64,000 bases of DNA from Dendrophyllia cribrosa (GCA_024195265.1 JAJLRJ010000001.1:50894672-50958671); one strand, 5' to 3'. Positions 1 to 11,154 are shown, counted from the stretch's first letter. The notes: generated by a model from the sequence alone, not told the origin. Numbers and translations are program-made.

Positions 1-254
1 TGGAATGACTGGTTAACTTGCGCCAAACACCTAAGTTGTCATACATTTACTTAAAATAGCTTCACAGGTTGCCAGAAATTTTTTCCTTAAAACCGAGTAC
101 ACTTTTGACTTGCCTGGCAATTAATTTTTTTTAAACTTCTCCGCTAAAAAGAGCCATTAAATCCCCAAAGTGGCCATATTATTTTGAGAGGTCACGGAAT
201 CGAAACCCGAAACGTGATCATGAAAGCCGGTTCCGAGCCGGTAAAATGTCTTAC

Positions 255-363
255 CTTTACACGCGCTAATAAGAAAGTATCCGTATGGAGTTATATCAGA
301 GAACGATAGATGTACCACTGGTCTTGTGTGTCCGCTACATGTCAGAGGTATTTGTCTTGCCAT
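255..363 (-). CDS. STRAP: STRAP, first coding exon (partial gene)
   Basis: This is the first coding exon of the serine/threonine kinase receptor-associated protein, a WD40 protein of the SMN complex and TGF-beta signalling. The minus strand reads ATG at 363-361, then 36 codons beginning MARQIPLTCSGHTRPVV and ending with the stretch TPYGYFLISACK. It stops after one base of the next codon at a clean GTAAGA donor (254-253). The CSGHTRPV and ITPYGYFLISACK blocks are nearly the same as the vertebrate N-terminus and form the first WD strand. Only this exon and part of intron 1 (1-254) are in the window; the other WD repeats lie to the left. The frame stays open upstream of the chosen Met, but family homology begins at MARQ, so the Met at 363 is preferred over the one at 471. 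I am confident of the family. The transcription start is probably near 470-500. Confidence 0.85.
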
Positions 364-541
364 AACTTCTAATTTAACAAAATTTACGCTGTTAAAAATG
401 AGAAATTTCTGTGAAAAAGTCGACCGGAAAATGGAAGCATGACGTTTTTTACAAGTAGAGCGCTGGTCCAACTTATCGCGGCCGCTTGTTGTGCTCAGGA
501 CTGCGCGTGCGGTTTGGACTGATATGTGCTACAGCTCGGCC

Positions 542-2281
542 GGGCCCGGTTGTTCGAAAGCCGGTTAAATCCTAACCTCGGGTTAAATCGCTCTAATCTG
601 AGGTTAAGTTTTAACCGCAGGTTAATTCTGTTGTTCAAAGACAGGTTAAGGTTAACCTCGTGTTAAACAGCGGGTTAAATTTAACCCTCCTAGCTAGGTG
701 GGTTAAAAAACTAACCTCGGGTTAAATCTGACAAATATTCTTTGATTTACGGCAGCGAAACGTTTTTGAAAAACAACAATAAATTCATGGAAGATGATAC
801 CACGTCCTCACTATAGCTGGGTGACAACCTTTTTTTTTTCTTTGTACGACAGGTTGTGAAAGAGCGTTATAATTGCGAAATTGGCTCCAACGAACGCTGA
901 ACTCGTCACTAATCAAAAACAATGTGGTGGAAAAATGACAGGCGAGGGGTGCAGTCAACAAATTGAAACTCCGACAGTTTTCCCTGGCATAGTTTCTACC
1001 TTTTACGCGATAAATAGAGTTCTTAAAAATCCATGAAGAGCTGTTTTTACTTTTCAAACAATAAAGCAACGGTAGCAATTATTTTGAACTCTTCGGATCA
1101 GCAGAAAGTTTGCCTTTACTTATTTGGGCTCTCTCTGTCTCCCCTAAAATTACAACCAAACTTCTAGAAGTTTTCTAGACCGGCATAAAAATCTAAGAAA
1201 AGGCCGGCAAGCTGTTCACTAGAGTATTCAGTATGAAGTTTTGTGTTTTATCGGAAAATATTTCTTCAGAGGCCATTTATTTTGCGAAATTACTCCCTGA
1301 AAAGCGGGAAAATAACAACTCGAAATGGCGCCGGCCGCTCCGAAACTATTATTTTTTCGCCCTATGTACCAGCGTGCGAAACTGAAAGTAATTTCATTGT
1401 AAACACATTTTCGCAAAAAAATTTATATTGGCTTTATTCTCTATTTTACGCCACTGCACTGATCCCATCGTGTCAGCACTGCAATATTATATTAAACCAC
1501 AAAAGAACTGTGTCCTTTTATTCCAATTTTCTATGAAATAACGAAGTAAAACTATACTTCAGTAAAAAAGCATGTTTTATTAATCCGCCTTTCCTTGAAA
1601 TGATACAAGTCTACCTCATTTTTCCAAAGTTTTCGGATAATGTCCGAGAATCCGTGTATGGGTTTGAGAAATAAACAGACAAGCGGCTTGTTGAAATGAT
1701 AAACTCAAGATCAAACTAATTCCAGTAATTTTCCACTTACTTTTTTATTTTTGACTCCAATTAAATAACCTTCAAGATGTCAGTCTGGAGTTTTTTTCAC
1801 GCAGATGACCTCCACAACACTAGTTAATATTTTCAAGCTGTTTGAAAATAGAAAGATGCACAAAAAGTTCAGCTTCTTGTAGCCGTGAGAGTACAAATCC
1901 GTGAATGTGAGCCGTTTTTCCTTCTTGCCTGTGATGCTTGACCTTGAAATCCTCGAAAAATTCTTCTCAGAAGAGCTACTATTCGGCTACAAATAGAGTT
2001 AACTTTAAATTCTACAATATTTTACTATTTTATACACAAAACATTTTCAATGGATCGGGCGAAGCGGCTTCAAACTTTTTCAAAACAACTTCCAAAGAGT
2101 ATTATGGGATGCTAACCGTGGATTAGTCGCGGTTAACCCGAGGTTAACTAACCGGTCCTCTAACCGGGCTTTGAACAACGCCATTTCAACCTCGGGTTAG
2201 CAAACCCGCGGTTAAGAAATTTAACCTCCGGTTAGGCCTAACCGGAGGTTAGTTTAACCCTGCTTTCGAACAACCGGGCCC
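542..2281. mobile_element. Non-autonomous TIR DNA element, 1.74 kb
   Basis: The ends are inverted copies of GGGCCCGGTTGTTCGAAAG: forward at 542-560 and reverse complement at about 2263-2281. Each end continues for 150-180 bases as a lawn of GGTTAA/TTAACC words (CCTCGGGTTAA, CCGCGGTTAA and variants) in mixed orientation. The middle (about 730-2100) is AT-rich and holds only short ORFs (97, 97 and 62 residues) with no transposase motif I recognise. The flanks are CC on both sides, so any target duplication is short or unclear. I infer a cut-and-paste element mobilised in trans. I do not assign a superfamily. Confidence 0.75.
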
Positions 2282-3150
2282 CCGGATGTACAATTCTTGA
2301 GCATTAACATTCTCGATGTATTGCGCGAAAGAAAAGAACGCTTGGGTCGAGAGTAAAGCATAAACACAAGAACTCAACAGCACCGCGCCATCGTATGTCG
2401 CTTTGCGCTTGTGCTGGGGCTGAGCTCTTTCCTTGCCCTTCAGTCCAGTTAAAGTTTTATACAGTTCACAGATCTAGTGTCGAGCTTGGTTTGTAGCGCA
2501 AAGGCTAGACAATAGTTGAATACCTAGGCTGAAAACAGTTTCCCTATTCCCTTCTGGACAGTCAGGTGGCAAAGGGCACGCGAAGAAGTAAAGGGAGCGG
2601 AGCACTTGAACGTACGTGACTTTCGCTCGTTCGCGCGATATAAGCTCAGCAGTCAGTAGACTGACAGTATACAATACCTTCATTCCATATATGCATTGAC
2701 TAGCTCACCTCGGGTGTTTAATTAATGACAACTAGTTATCAACCAGCACGTTGATTGGATCGAGAAGTTCAAAAGGTGAAGAGACACCATCACACTGGAC
2801 TGGATGTAGTTTTTTCTTTTACCGTCCAAGCGACTCAAGGCATTTTATTGTATGTTCTTTAGTTTCAGTCACTTCTTTATGGAGATTCATCATTGCTACT
2901 TTGCAATCGGAGCACAAAAGATTGCAATTTTTGCACTTTTATGTTAAGAAAAATCACGTTAGATTTACTAAACTGTTTAGAAGTTCTTTTTTAATGAAAA
3001 ATAAAAAGTGAACGTTATTTAATATCCTAAAACGTTTTCTGATATTCCTGTATAAAAAGCAGTTTAAACAATTGAGTGTGAAAAGTAATTACACAATAGA
3101 CCACTTTCATAATAGCGGCCGATTTATTTATTCTTTTATATGTATGTTAA
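2282..3150. other. Intergenic, no gene seen
   Basis: AT-rich DNA between the TIR element and the hairpin cluster. The ORFs here (for example minus strand 2474-2683 and plus strand 2751-3011) have no recognisable domains, no splice context and no homology to the neighbouring genes. I see nothing functional. Confidence 0.6.
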
Positions 3151-3316
3151 TTAGCCTCACTGGCCTCATTTTAGAGTAAAAATTCTTTTGAATTTTGCAC
3201 ATGTTACCGAGGCCAGTGAGGCTAACAAAAGACATCACTACGAGGCTTAGGGGAATGATAGCAGGGATTTGTATGGTTTATTCCCCTAAGCTTCGTAGTG
3301 ATGTCTTTTGTTTCAA
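3151..3316. repeat. Two adjoining hairpin repeats
   Basis: The first hairpin pairs TTAGCCTCACTGGCCTC at about 3151-3167 with its reverse complement at about 3209-3225. The second starts at once: ACAAAAGACATCACTACGAG near 3225 is repeated inverted near 3293-3312, and its arms extend through the TTAGGGGAAT sequence. The second reuses the end of the first, as expected when one fold-back element lands in the end of another. Confidence 0.75.
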
Positions 3317-3374
3317 GTTGAATTTTAATATATCGAAATTGGGCTATTGCTTTGGTTTTTCATTGCTACGCTTT

Positions 3375-3592
3375 GTGATTTGTGTTTTGGAGCGATTTAG
3401 AGCGTTTCCAGTGAGTATTAGAATTCTCTAGAGAGAAAGCAATGGAACTAAAACTCACTGGAAACGCTCTAAATCGCTCCAAAAACCACACAGCGAGCGA
3501 TTTAGAGCGTTTCCAGTGAGTTTTAGTTCCATTGCTTTCTCTCTAGAGAGAAACTCTCTGGAAACGCTCTAAATCGCTCCAAAAACCACACA
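3375..3592. repeat. Quadruple inverted repeat (GCGATTTAGAGCGTTTCC)
   Basis: The unit GCGATTTAGAGCGTTTCCAG occurs twice forward (near 3391 and 3499) and twice inverted (near 3461 and 3559), in alternating order. Each pair is separated by a copy of a CTCTAGAGAGAAAGC spacer. This is a tandem duplication of a fold-back element about 100 bp long. Almost every base between 3380 and 3592 can pair. Confidence 0.75.
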
Positions 3593-4112
3593 GGAGACAA
3601 GGAAACACACAAGCGAAGTAAGGTAGGCAATTTTTATTGAAATCTTGTTCGTATTTTTTAGCTCCTAGAATGGACCGCTTTTTCTCATACAAATCTTTAT
3701 AATTTCGCTCGTAACGGTTACTGTAACACATATAGCTTGGGCTACCTGTGCTAAAAACTGAGCATGAGACAATGCTGGTGATTTGGACGGCGGCCAAGTT
3801 GGATGACAGAAATACGGAAATTGTTTCCATAACAATAAAGTTTTATTCCTAAAGGATCAATATTTCATTGCCAGTTCTGTAATCCAACATGGCCGCCGTG
3901 TAAACATTACCTCAATTTGTAGCTCAAATGTCTTGCTTTCTTTTCACGAGATCAGTCCAAGTTAGCTGCCTGATATACAGTATCAACGTCAAGCAGTTCA
4001 AATAATCGGTTGGTGTTTTCTGTCTGTCATATTACCATGTTTGCACTTTCCGTTATTTTACCCTCAACAAATAATCTTTAGGCTTACAGTTATTTGCAAT
4101 TCAGGTTAGGAT

Positions 4113-4402
4113 ATGATGACTCCGGAAGGTGAAAAAGAGTCTATGCTAGCGAGCAGATTTTCTCCCAAGCATCGACAAGGCCGACGCCTGTTACTGATTG
4201 TAGCGGTAGTTTGCTTTGTGATACTCTTTGTTATTGGAATAGTTATTGGCTACTTCGTTGGAAAAAATGCAGGCAAATGTGAAGCCAACCTTTCTGCTAC
4301 TACTACTCCTACTACTACTGCGAGGAGTCACCTAGACTTAGCACAAATACATAAGGATGCTGTCGAGCTGGTCTCCACCAACCAACTCAGGGAATTTCTG
4401 AA
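4113..4402 (+). CDS. Alternative (or relic) first exon of the GCPII-like peptidase
   Basis: This coding exon matches the design of the true first exon at 14396. ATG at 4113 is followed by a short charged cytoplasmic tail and a hydrophobic segment (LLLIVAVVCFVILFVIGIVI) ending GYFVGKNAG. A Thr-rich linker follows, then a helix that includes the stretch KDAVELVSTNQLREFLK. It ends after two bases of a Lys codon at a GTAAGC donor (4403), the same phase and residue as the 14396 exon. No copies of exons 2-17 appear between 4.4 and 14.4 kb, so it either splices to the shared exons from 16832 onward as an alternative start, or is what remains of a tandem duplicate. The intact frame, TM segment and donor favour alternative use. 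The product would be a type II membrane protein with a different anchor. Confidence 0.7.
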
Positions 4403-4613
4403 GTAAGCATTTTTTATGTCGTTGTTCTCAGTCTCATTGTGTTTACGAAGCGCTGACGAGCTTTAATAAGGGGCTGAGAATGTCTGAGCGACAACTGGCC
4501 ATTTTTCTCCTAAGAAAGCGGGGAACCGACAGCTGAACCGACGGTGCTGAAAACTGGTACATGTAAGGGTTTTCAATTCCGTAGATGCCGTATTTTGTGA
4601 TGGGAGCGATTTT

Positions 4614-4726
4614 AGAATACCCGTCCACTTATTTACATATCCCTAGACGTTTTAAAGAACGAAGCATATGAAAACAAAAGGATCCATTCTTATTCAATGA
4701 GATGCAAATAAGTGGACGGGTATTCT
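4614..4726. repeat. Short inverted repeat
   Basis: AGAATACCCGTCCACTTATT at 4614-4633 recurs inverted at 4707-4726, with about 70 bases between the arms. It sits in the intron after the upstream first exon. It is probably a small fold-back element. Confidence 0.6.
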
Positions 4727-5044
4727 ACAGTTTAGCCGCGTTGACTTGCCGTATGTTTCCGATTACTTAGTTTGGGTAGCATCAGGCTTTCAGATGGGAG
4801 ATAGTCTGGCTGCACTCCTTCTTGCTACCCGATATGGGGAGTGGGGGATTGGGCATTGTAATTTGTGAGCATCGCAACATCACGGCAATTTGCATAACAA
4901 AGGAAACAGTGGAAGGACGCCATCGCGAAGTTGTTTTATTGGCAGTTTATTTTATGCAATTTGCATAACAAAAAAGAAGGTGAAATCGCAGAGCATATTT
5001 GGCTGCTTTGCTTGGTAGATGTTTATCGGACGCCATCGTGAAAT

Positions 5045-5766
5045 ATGTCAAAAAGACGGTCTACGAAATTCACCGTAGCTGACCTGAGAGCGAAAGTCGA
5101 GCAGGAGGTTAATGTTCAGCGTCTATTTGATCAGTTTGCCGCGGTAAATGTGGATAAAGTCTCAAAAGGATCTAGGAAGCTCAAGAACACTGGAGAGTTG
5201 GCTTGTTGCGAAGTATGGTCTCACCGCAACTCATCAAAGTCTATCATTGTTGAGGTCTAGGGGTTACTTGCCCGGGGGGTACTCTGCAAATTTTTGGGTG
5301 GGGGTGTGCCGCTGGGACTCTAAGACCCATAACCTATACTAGACCACTTAAGCTGCATTTTCGCCGCACCGATTTTTAAATGCCATTTGCCAGTAAACCT
5401 TGTCTAGACTAAATTCTTCACGCAACCTACTATACCCTATCCCAAACTAGACTGCCTGAAAACCATACTCTTCACAGCGGCACATATACCTATATAGCTC
5501 ATATATGGGAGTACCCCCCACCCCCCCCCCCCCCCCCCCCCCCCCCCCCACGGCGAGGTTACTTGCCCTATGACGCGCACAATCGTCTTCTTGAAAAGTT
5601 TAATCCGACCGTTGTGGAGCACTTCGAGGTGTTTGATGCTGTCACAAGCACCTTTTGTGATTTGCCACAAGTCGAGAGAGTTTTTAGTCCTCCAACCAGC
5701 AAGTACTTGGTTTGTAAGAGTTCCGCTACACTCGCTGTCAACAACGAGTGTGATCAGGAATCATAG
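5045..5766 (+). pseudogene. Interrupted ORF relic of unknown family
   Basis: An intronless reading frame starts at ATG 5045 (MSKRRSTKFTVADLRAKVEQ). It needs a frame change near 5190, runs to about 5272, is broken by a 284-bp repeat insertion, and resumes at about 5568 in the frame YDAHNRLLEKFNPTVVEHF, ending at TAG 5764-5766. Removing the insertion and one copy of its 11-bp target duplication joins the two halves in a single frame. I do not recognise the protein; it has no clear domain, signal peptide or TM segment. It could be a retrogene or an ORF from a degraded mobile element. It is broken at least twice as read. Confidence 0.45.
5273..5556. mobile_element. Poly-G/poly-C-ended insertion with 11-bp flanking repeat
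   Basis: GGTTACTTGCC stands on both sides, at 5262-5272 and 5557-5567, marking a target duplication. The insert starts with a GGGGGGTACTC end and finishes with GGGAGTACCCCCC followed by a C-run of about 30 bases (5519-5549). The middle has short phrases such as GACTCTAAGACCCATAACC and no ORF. The element at 16051-16387 has the same kind of ends but a different interior. Confidence 0.7.
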
Positions 5767-6590
5767 TTCGCACACACAAAAAAAAAACGGCTGTGTTTGA
5801 TTTATTCCCTTCTATTTACAGGCTTTTAATTTCATTGCTATCTTCTTCATGAAAATAGAAAATAATATCATCAAGACAAATATTGCCTTTCTCCAAAGGA
5901 AAAATGTGTAGCCGTTGTCCGAAAGCCAGACAAACATCTGACAGCGGGAGCATTCCAGGCGGATAATAAAATTGTAGAACACAAGCTCTTGTCGTACAGT
6001 CGCGACTGTATAAATTAAGTGCTGAAGATTTAAAATACCCAGATATCATAGAGGGAGAATCATGAAGCTAATAAAAACGTACAATTTGGGCCTGTGGTGT
6101 CTCCTCGGGTGATCAAACTGCTTTCCTCGAATCTGCATGGAGGAAAAACTGGCATGCGATAGACTGACAGGTATCAATCGATGTGCAACCTACCGCACCA
6201 ATCAGGAACTCCGTTCGTTCACAAATGAACAATGAGTGCGGGCTGGCGTATTTTTCCTTCCTCTCCCCCTCCCCCCCTCACCGCTCCTTCACCTTCCACA
6301 CCCCTGGTCGCGTCTTTTGACACAACTCAGTTCGCAGTTTGACTCAGCGCCCCACACGCCTACATTGAATACATACGAATACATTCGAGTAACTCGGCGA
6401 ATAGTGGGGACATGGATTTTCAACGTTGTCATAACTTTAAATTTCCCAACCCCTTGGACCGTTCTTCGCTGTAAAATGCCCCACCCTGTGGGGCACACAT
6501 TTTAGCAAAATAGAAGAGACAGTTTTTGTTTTAGTCTAGGGCCGGAAGCTGGTCAGGACTCTGGAGCTTTGAAAAATACATATATCTTAT
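5767..6590. other. Intronic or intergenic stretch, no gene seen
   Basis: Low-complexity and AT-rich DNA. It contains a CT-rich run near 6255-6300 and a GCCCCACCCTGTGGGGC palindrome near 6478-6495. The ORFs are short and show no domain. I see no coding exon here. Confidence 0.5.
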
Positions 6591-6595
6591 TGATA

Positions 6596-6664
6596 CTAAG
6601 TGATTCCTTGTGATAACTTGCGATACTGAGTGATACCTTGTGATAACTTGTGATACCTTGTGAT
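6596..6664 (+). repeat. Minisatellite, TGATA(A/C)CTTG units
   Basis: Four to five imperfect copies of TGATACCTTG/TGATAACTTG in tandem, within a run of GATACT and GTGATA words. It is short and AT-rich, with no coding frame. Confidence 0.7.
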
Positions 6665-6743
6665 AAAATTACGGGCTTTTTGTGTAAAACTGAGGTTTTA
6701 AAAATATGCTGATATCTCAAAGATTTTTACTCCCACAAATAAA

Positions 6744-6825
6744 TAGCCTGCGCGCAGACTTATCCGATTTCCTTGCTCCGTTTTCCGCGGGAACAAGGAA
6801 ATCGGATACGTCTGCGCGCAGGCTA
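6744..6825. repeat. 82-bp hairpin repeat
   Basis: TAGCCTGCGCGCAGAC at 6744-6759 and the following ATCCGATTTCCTTG are repeated inverted, ending at 6825. The loop is about 18 bases around TTTTCCGCGGGAA. This is a compact fold-back element of the kind scattered through the window. Confidence 0.75.
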
Positions 6826-7067
6826 ACAAACAAATAAATTATATATAGGTCTCACAAAAGGGGAGGGGGGGACTTATTAGAATGAGGAGTACTGTGTCTA
6901 TCAATAAATGTAAATGAAACGCGATGCATTTATATCTGACAAATACAGTAAACAAACTTCAACAGCAACATGCAACACACATACAATATTGAGTAACAGG
7001 AAGAAAATGGATTATAGGAAATACACAAGTTTATTTACTGTACACTGTATGTTTCACATTGCATAGT

Positions 7068-7445
7068 TCACGACGTGAAGTCAGAAGACTTGCCACGAAA
7101 ATGTGCAGACATATCGATTTGAAATGCGCCATGACCACTGGAAAGAGGGGTTTCTGCGTTACCTCTGAAAGCAAAAATACAGACAAATAAGTTCTCTTGC
7201 AAGAAATAATGTCTAAGTAATATATTTCGTCGCCCAAACACAGATCAAAACAACACTAGCTAAGAAATCGGAAATCAGTAAATGGTATGACCTTACCTTC
7301 GATGAAGAATATATTCTGCGAATTCACTGTCGGTAACCTTTCTGAAACTTTCTTTTCTCTGTCTCCAAAGATTGAAAACAGATTCGCACAGTCTTTTATA
7401 CTTAACAGAGCCCGGCAAACGTGGTCTCCCAACAGTACTCGCCAT
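7068..7445 (-). CDS. Small two-exon gene of unknown function
   Basis: On the minus strand, ATG at 7445 opens an exon (7297-7445) reading MASTVGRPRLPGSVKYKRLC, then an Arg/Lys-rich segment with LWRQRKESF and VTDSEFAEYILHR. It ends with two bases of an Arg codon at a GTAAGG donor. A CTTTCAG acceptor at 7165 fits the same phase. Exon 2 (7068-7164) closes with TGA at 7070-7068, giving 81 residues. An AATAAA lies just downstream on this strand (about 7033-7040). The pattern GRPRLP, then basic, then SEFAEYIL resembles the start of a large cnidarian-expanded protein group I cannot name, so this may be a truncated paralogue. The 5' flank is separated from the Gypsy element by only about 180 bp. Confidence 0.45.
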
Positions 7446-7629
7446 TGACACTGACCTACATTGACACTACACTACAAGCCCGAACTAATCGATCAAAATA
7501 ACAAAAAATAACAAACGTCGATCAAATATATCGATCAAAAGCAAAACTATAGTAACTAAATAACTTATTTCTACTAAATCAAAAACTGAAATGTAATCTT
7601 AACCGCGGATGGAAACGGATTTTCGAAGT

Positions 7630-7820
7630 TGTTGTATTCGACGTATTCAACTAACACGAAGTATTTCCATTATCATATTTTATTCTGTACTGTCTGATTA
7701 CAACCTCTTGAATGTCCTATCCTATCTTATGTCCTAATTATATAAGTAACATAGCTCAACTGTCATTGACGTCATAGATCACAATCACAACATAATCATA
7801 CGCGGAATCAAAACACAACA
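7630..7820 (-). repeat. 3' LTR of the Gypsy element
   Basis: 191 bp, TGTTGTATTCG to AACACAACA on the plus strand. I saw no difference from the copy at 12052-12242. The 5-bp duplication GAAGT lies immediately left. Confidence 0.95.
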
Positions 7821-7924
7821 TCTCCCCCAACGTTTAAAAAAAAAAATCAGTGTTCATAAATCAGTGTTCTTTCAGTGTTCATAAATCAGTGTTCTTTCAG
7901 CAAAAACAAATGACAAAACAGTCA

Positions 7925-8704
7925 CTAAGTATCCTCAATGAGATAGCGTGGTCGCACTCGCTGACGAGCAGGGTATCTCCTTGGTGGTGCTGCAGGCAGC
8001 CCAGCCGGGATACGTTCCTTGTCGTCATCATCAAGCTCCCCCTCGGGGTTACTATGATCTGCCAAGGAATCTTCGTGCGTTACTTTTCCGTGAAACAATT
8101 TAAAGTGAGAACTGTTCCTGGTAACCCGTTTGTTTGGTCTCTCGGCCGTAACCATGGAACCATTGACCGCCACAACTATAAGGGGAGGCGAATCAAACTG
8201 GGTCATGAATTTGTTTAACTTTGGCTGCTTGACCAGCACCGTGTCACCCACCTGTATTTGGGACGGAGTGGCGTGACGCTTGCTGTCAGTGTAAGATTTC
8301 ATTGTAGCCTTTCGTTTCTGATCATTGGCTCGGGCCTGCTGGTGGAAAGGACTATGGTCACCATTGTTGACTGTTGAGTAAGACGGAATAGCTGCACGGA
8401 TCTCTCTGTTAAAGAGCAAGTGACACGGGGCCACGCCTGTAGAAGTGTGTGGCGTAGTACGATAATTCAAGAGAAAGCGGGGCAACGCATCTTTCCAGTC
8501 CCGGCGTTCGGTTTTGGCTGTACGGATCGCTTTCCCCAGGGGTTTCATGAATGACCCCACCTCCCCGTTGGCTTGGGGCCATAAGGGTGTGATACGGTGA
8601 TGCAGGATTGCGTGCTGCTCCATGTACTTCTTGAGCTCGTCACTATTAAAGGGAGGACCGTTATCGGAAGTGATCCTGTCAGGAAAACCATGTCGTGCAA
8701 ACAT
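7925..8704 (-). pseudogene. pol: Pol part 3: integrase core end and C-terminal tail
   Basis: It continues the DDE integrase: ITSDNGPPFNS carries the second Asp and PQANGEVGSF the Glu. A chromatin-binding-type tail follows, with VGDTVLVKQPKLNK and VTAERPNKRVTRNSSHFKLF. The frame is displaced one base from the preceding piece at 8704-8706. It ends 105 bp before the 3' LTR, which leaves no room for an envelope gene. Confidence 0.85.
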
Positions 8705-8705
8705 T

Positions 8706-9780
8706 TTATCTAACGGCCTGAGTGGAATTCATGACCTCCACCTCTGGAAATTTACTGTACTCATCGATCACCACCAACAAAGTCTCTCCGGTTGGAAACG
8801 GACCGCAGAAATCCATGTAAAGGGAACTCCATGGCTTACTTGGTAGGGGACTGACTTGCAATGGTGTAGGAGGATCACCATGGCCAGAAACTTGACAAGG
8901 CAGGCATCTCTTAATCCAGTCATCAACCTCACGGTCCATGTGAGGCCACCATACTTTGGTCCGCAAATGCTGCTTAGTTGTCACAATGCCTTGGTGACCT
9001 TGATGAGTTAATGAAAGCGTGTGCTCTCGCAGAGCAGTTGGCATCACTATTCGATGTCCCCTGAGAACTACACCCTCGGGTGTGACAGCTAGTTCTTGGC
9101 GAACCATGTAATAGGGGCTACTGTGCTCCCAGGTACCACTAGTAACATGCTGACTGACAGCTTGTAGATCTGGATCATTGCGAGTAAACTCCTGTATCTC
9201 AGTAAGCGTCATGCTTTTTGGAACGCTGTGTGTGGCAAGGAAATTGACGTACTCATCCGCGACGCTTGGTTTGGCACAGGTATGAGGCAGAGGCATTCGA
9301 GACAGCACATCAGCGGGATTGTCGTCTCCTTTTCGGTACTTGACATCGTACTCATACTGCTGTAGGCGAAGAGCCCAGCGTTCAATTCTGGCGGGAGGCT
9401 TGGACTTGGGAGAAAATATTACCTCTAAGGCTTTGTGATCCGTGTAGAGGGTAAATCTGGTACCGATCAAATACATATGAAACTTTTCGCAGCCCCACAC
9501 GACAGCTAACGCCTTTCTCTCCGTCTGGGAGTATCGTTGCTCTACAGGCGTGAGGGAGCGACTGGCAAAAACCACATTTCGTTGGTTGCCATTGGCATCA
9601 ACGGTGGAAAGAATCGCGCCAAGGCCGACAGAACTCGCGTCAACGGTGAGAATGGTTTGGTGTGTGGGGTTGTAGTATGCCATGGTACAAACATGTGCGA
9701 TAGCTTCTTTTATCTTCTGAAAAGACCGTTCATGTTCCTTAGTCCACACATACTGGAGCACCTTGCGTAGTAAGAGCACG
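8706..9780 (-). pseudogene. pol: Pol part 2: RNase H and integrase N-terminal half
   Basis: RNase H is shown by LTVDASSVGLGAILS and LYTDHKALEVIFSP. The integrase follows: an HHCC zinc domain (HQGHQG, then RCLPCQ) and the first catalytic Asp in YMDFCGPF. The open frame extends back to 9947, but homology begins near 9780, after the frame break that separates it from the reverse transcriptase. It ends at a stop at 8706, in the middle of the integrase core, where a one-base shift leads into the next piece. Confidence 0.85.
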
Positions 9781-11154
9781 TAATGGCGCTGTGAGCGTGG
9801 AATAATCAGGAATGAACCTTGAACAGTAATTGGCAAGTCCCAGAAAACTCCGCAGTTCGCCAATTGTCTTGGGTTCCTTGGTGTTGTTGATCGCCGCAAT
9901 TTTGCTAGGGTCAGCGCGAAGCCCGTCCTTGGTGAGAATGTAGCCATAAAACCAAAACGATTCTTGGTTAAACAAACATTTGTCTGGGTTCACAGTTAGT
10001 CCCTTTTCGGCCAGACGTTTGAAGAGGGCATCAACGCGATCATCGTGTTCTTGCTCCGTTGATCCCCATACTATAATGTCATCAGCAATGTTACGGACTC
10101 CATGAAGTCCTCGCAAAGCACCTTCAATGGCATTTTGAAACACTTCACTGGCCGAACAGATGCCAAATGGGAGACGCTTGTAGCGAAACAAACCTTTGTG
10201 TGACGTGAAAGTTGTAAGTGTGCGTGACTTTGCGTCAAGGGGAATTTGATGATAACCTGCTTTCAAATCGACCTTGCTAAACATGACAGCACCAGTCATA
10301 CTCTCAAACAATTCATCAACAGTAGGTATCAGGTGACGTTCCCGCTTGATGGCTAGATTTACCCGACGATAATCGCCGCATACACGTATCTCGTTGGGAT
10401 TGTGCGGTTTGGGTGCGACGACTAAACCACTCACCCAATCAGTGCTTTCATCCTGGACCGGCTCGATAATGCCCTTGCGGAGAGATTCCTCTAGCCAGGA
10501 ATCCAGTTGTTTGCGGAGATGGAACGGTGTCCTTCGAAACGTCTGGGAAACTGGAGGAACCGACGGGTCGACATGTAATTTCTGTTCGTGACCTTCTAAC
10601 TTTCCAATGCCATCAAAGACAGAAGGATAGTTGTCATGCAAACGGGCTTGTTTTACTTGACTAATCTTGGATTGATCTCGACCATCTGTCATCGAAGGCT
10701 GAGGTTGCGTGCATGAACTATTCTCAGTGACAGCTGCGTGTTGACTTAAGGAATTAAGTGTCAAAGTGACAAGTCCCAACTCTTCTGAAGTGGCAAAACT
10801 CAATAAGCTATTTCCGGAAGATTTCTTTGTAACATAAAAGGTCGCAATAGTCACGCGTCGCGGAGATTCAATAAGTGCGTCGAATTTTCCTTGTAAAGGT
10901 AGGGGCTGATGCGAACCAAATGCAAAGAGTCGCGAAGATGTCTTTTTCATTGTTATGGGACCACCAGGCTGGGTACAGAGCCGTTTAAAATCACAGGCGT
11001 CGAGAACATTAACAGTTGCACCAGAATCGACAAGAAAATCAACAGGCATACCTGCGAGAACTAGCTTCGCAATGGGCAAGTTCTTTTTTCGCAGCGCTTG
11101 AGAGGGCAAAACTGTAACAATCATCTTCACTTTCGCTACTATCAGCATCCACAT
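9739..11154 (-). pseudogene. pol: Pol part 1: protease and reverse transcriptase
   Basis: Retropepsin motif VDFLVDSGATVNVLD lies near the start. The reverse transcriptase shows VCGDYRRVN, VDLKAGYHQIPLD, LPFGICSASEVFQ and the catalytic IADDIIVWG (the usual YxDD with Ile at the first position), then FLGLANYCSRFIPDYS of the connection. It overlaps the nucleocapsid frame by 116 bases and differs from it by one base, a +1 relation, so a second frame change is needed. The frame is lost again near 9770, just before the RNase H domain. Confidence 0.85.

Noticed and set aside
785..1536. Overlapping ORFs of 62-97 residues on both strands
   Set aside because: They lie in the AT-rich interior of the 542-2281 TIR element and have no domain, splice context or codon pattern of a gene.
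3375..3592. Possible CRISPR-like array of regular repeats
   Set aside because: The units alternate in orientation and are a duplicated fold-back. The sequence is animal, and there are no direct repeats with unique spacers.
7850..8218. 122-residue plus-strand ORF
   Set aside because: It is the antisense shadow of the Gypsy integrase tail.
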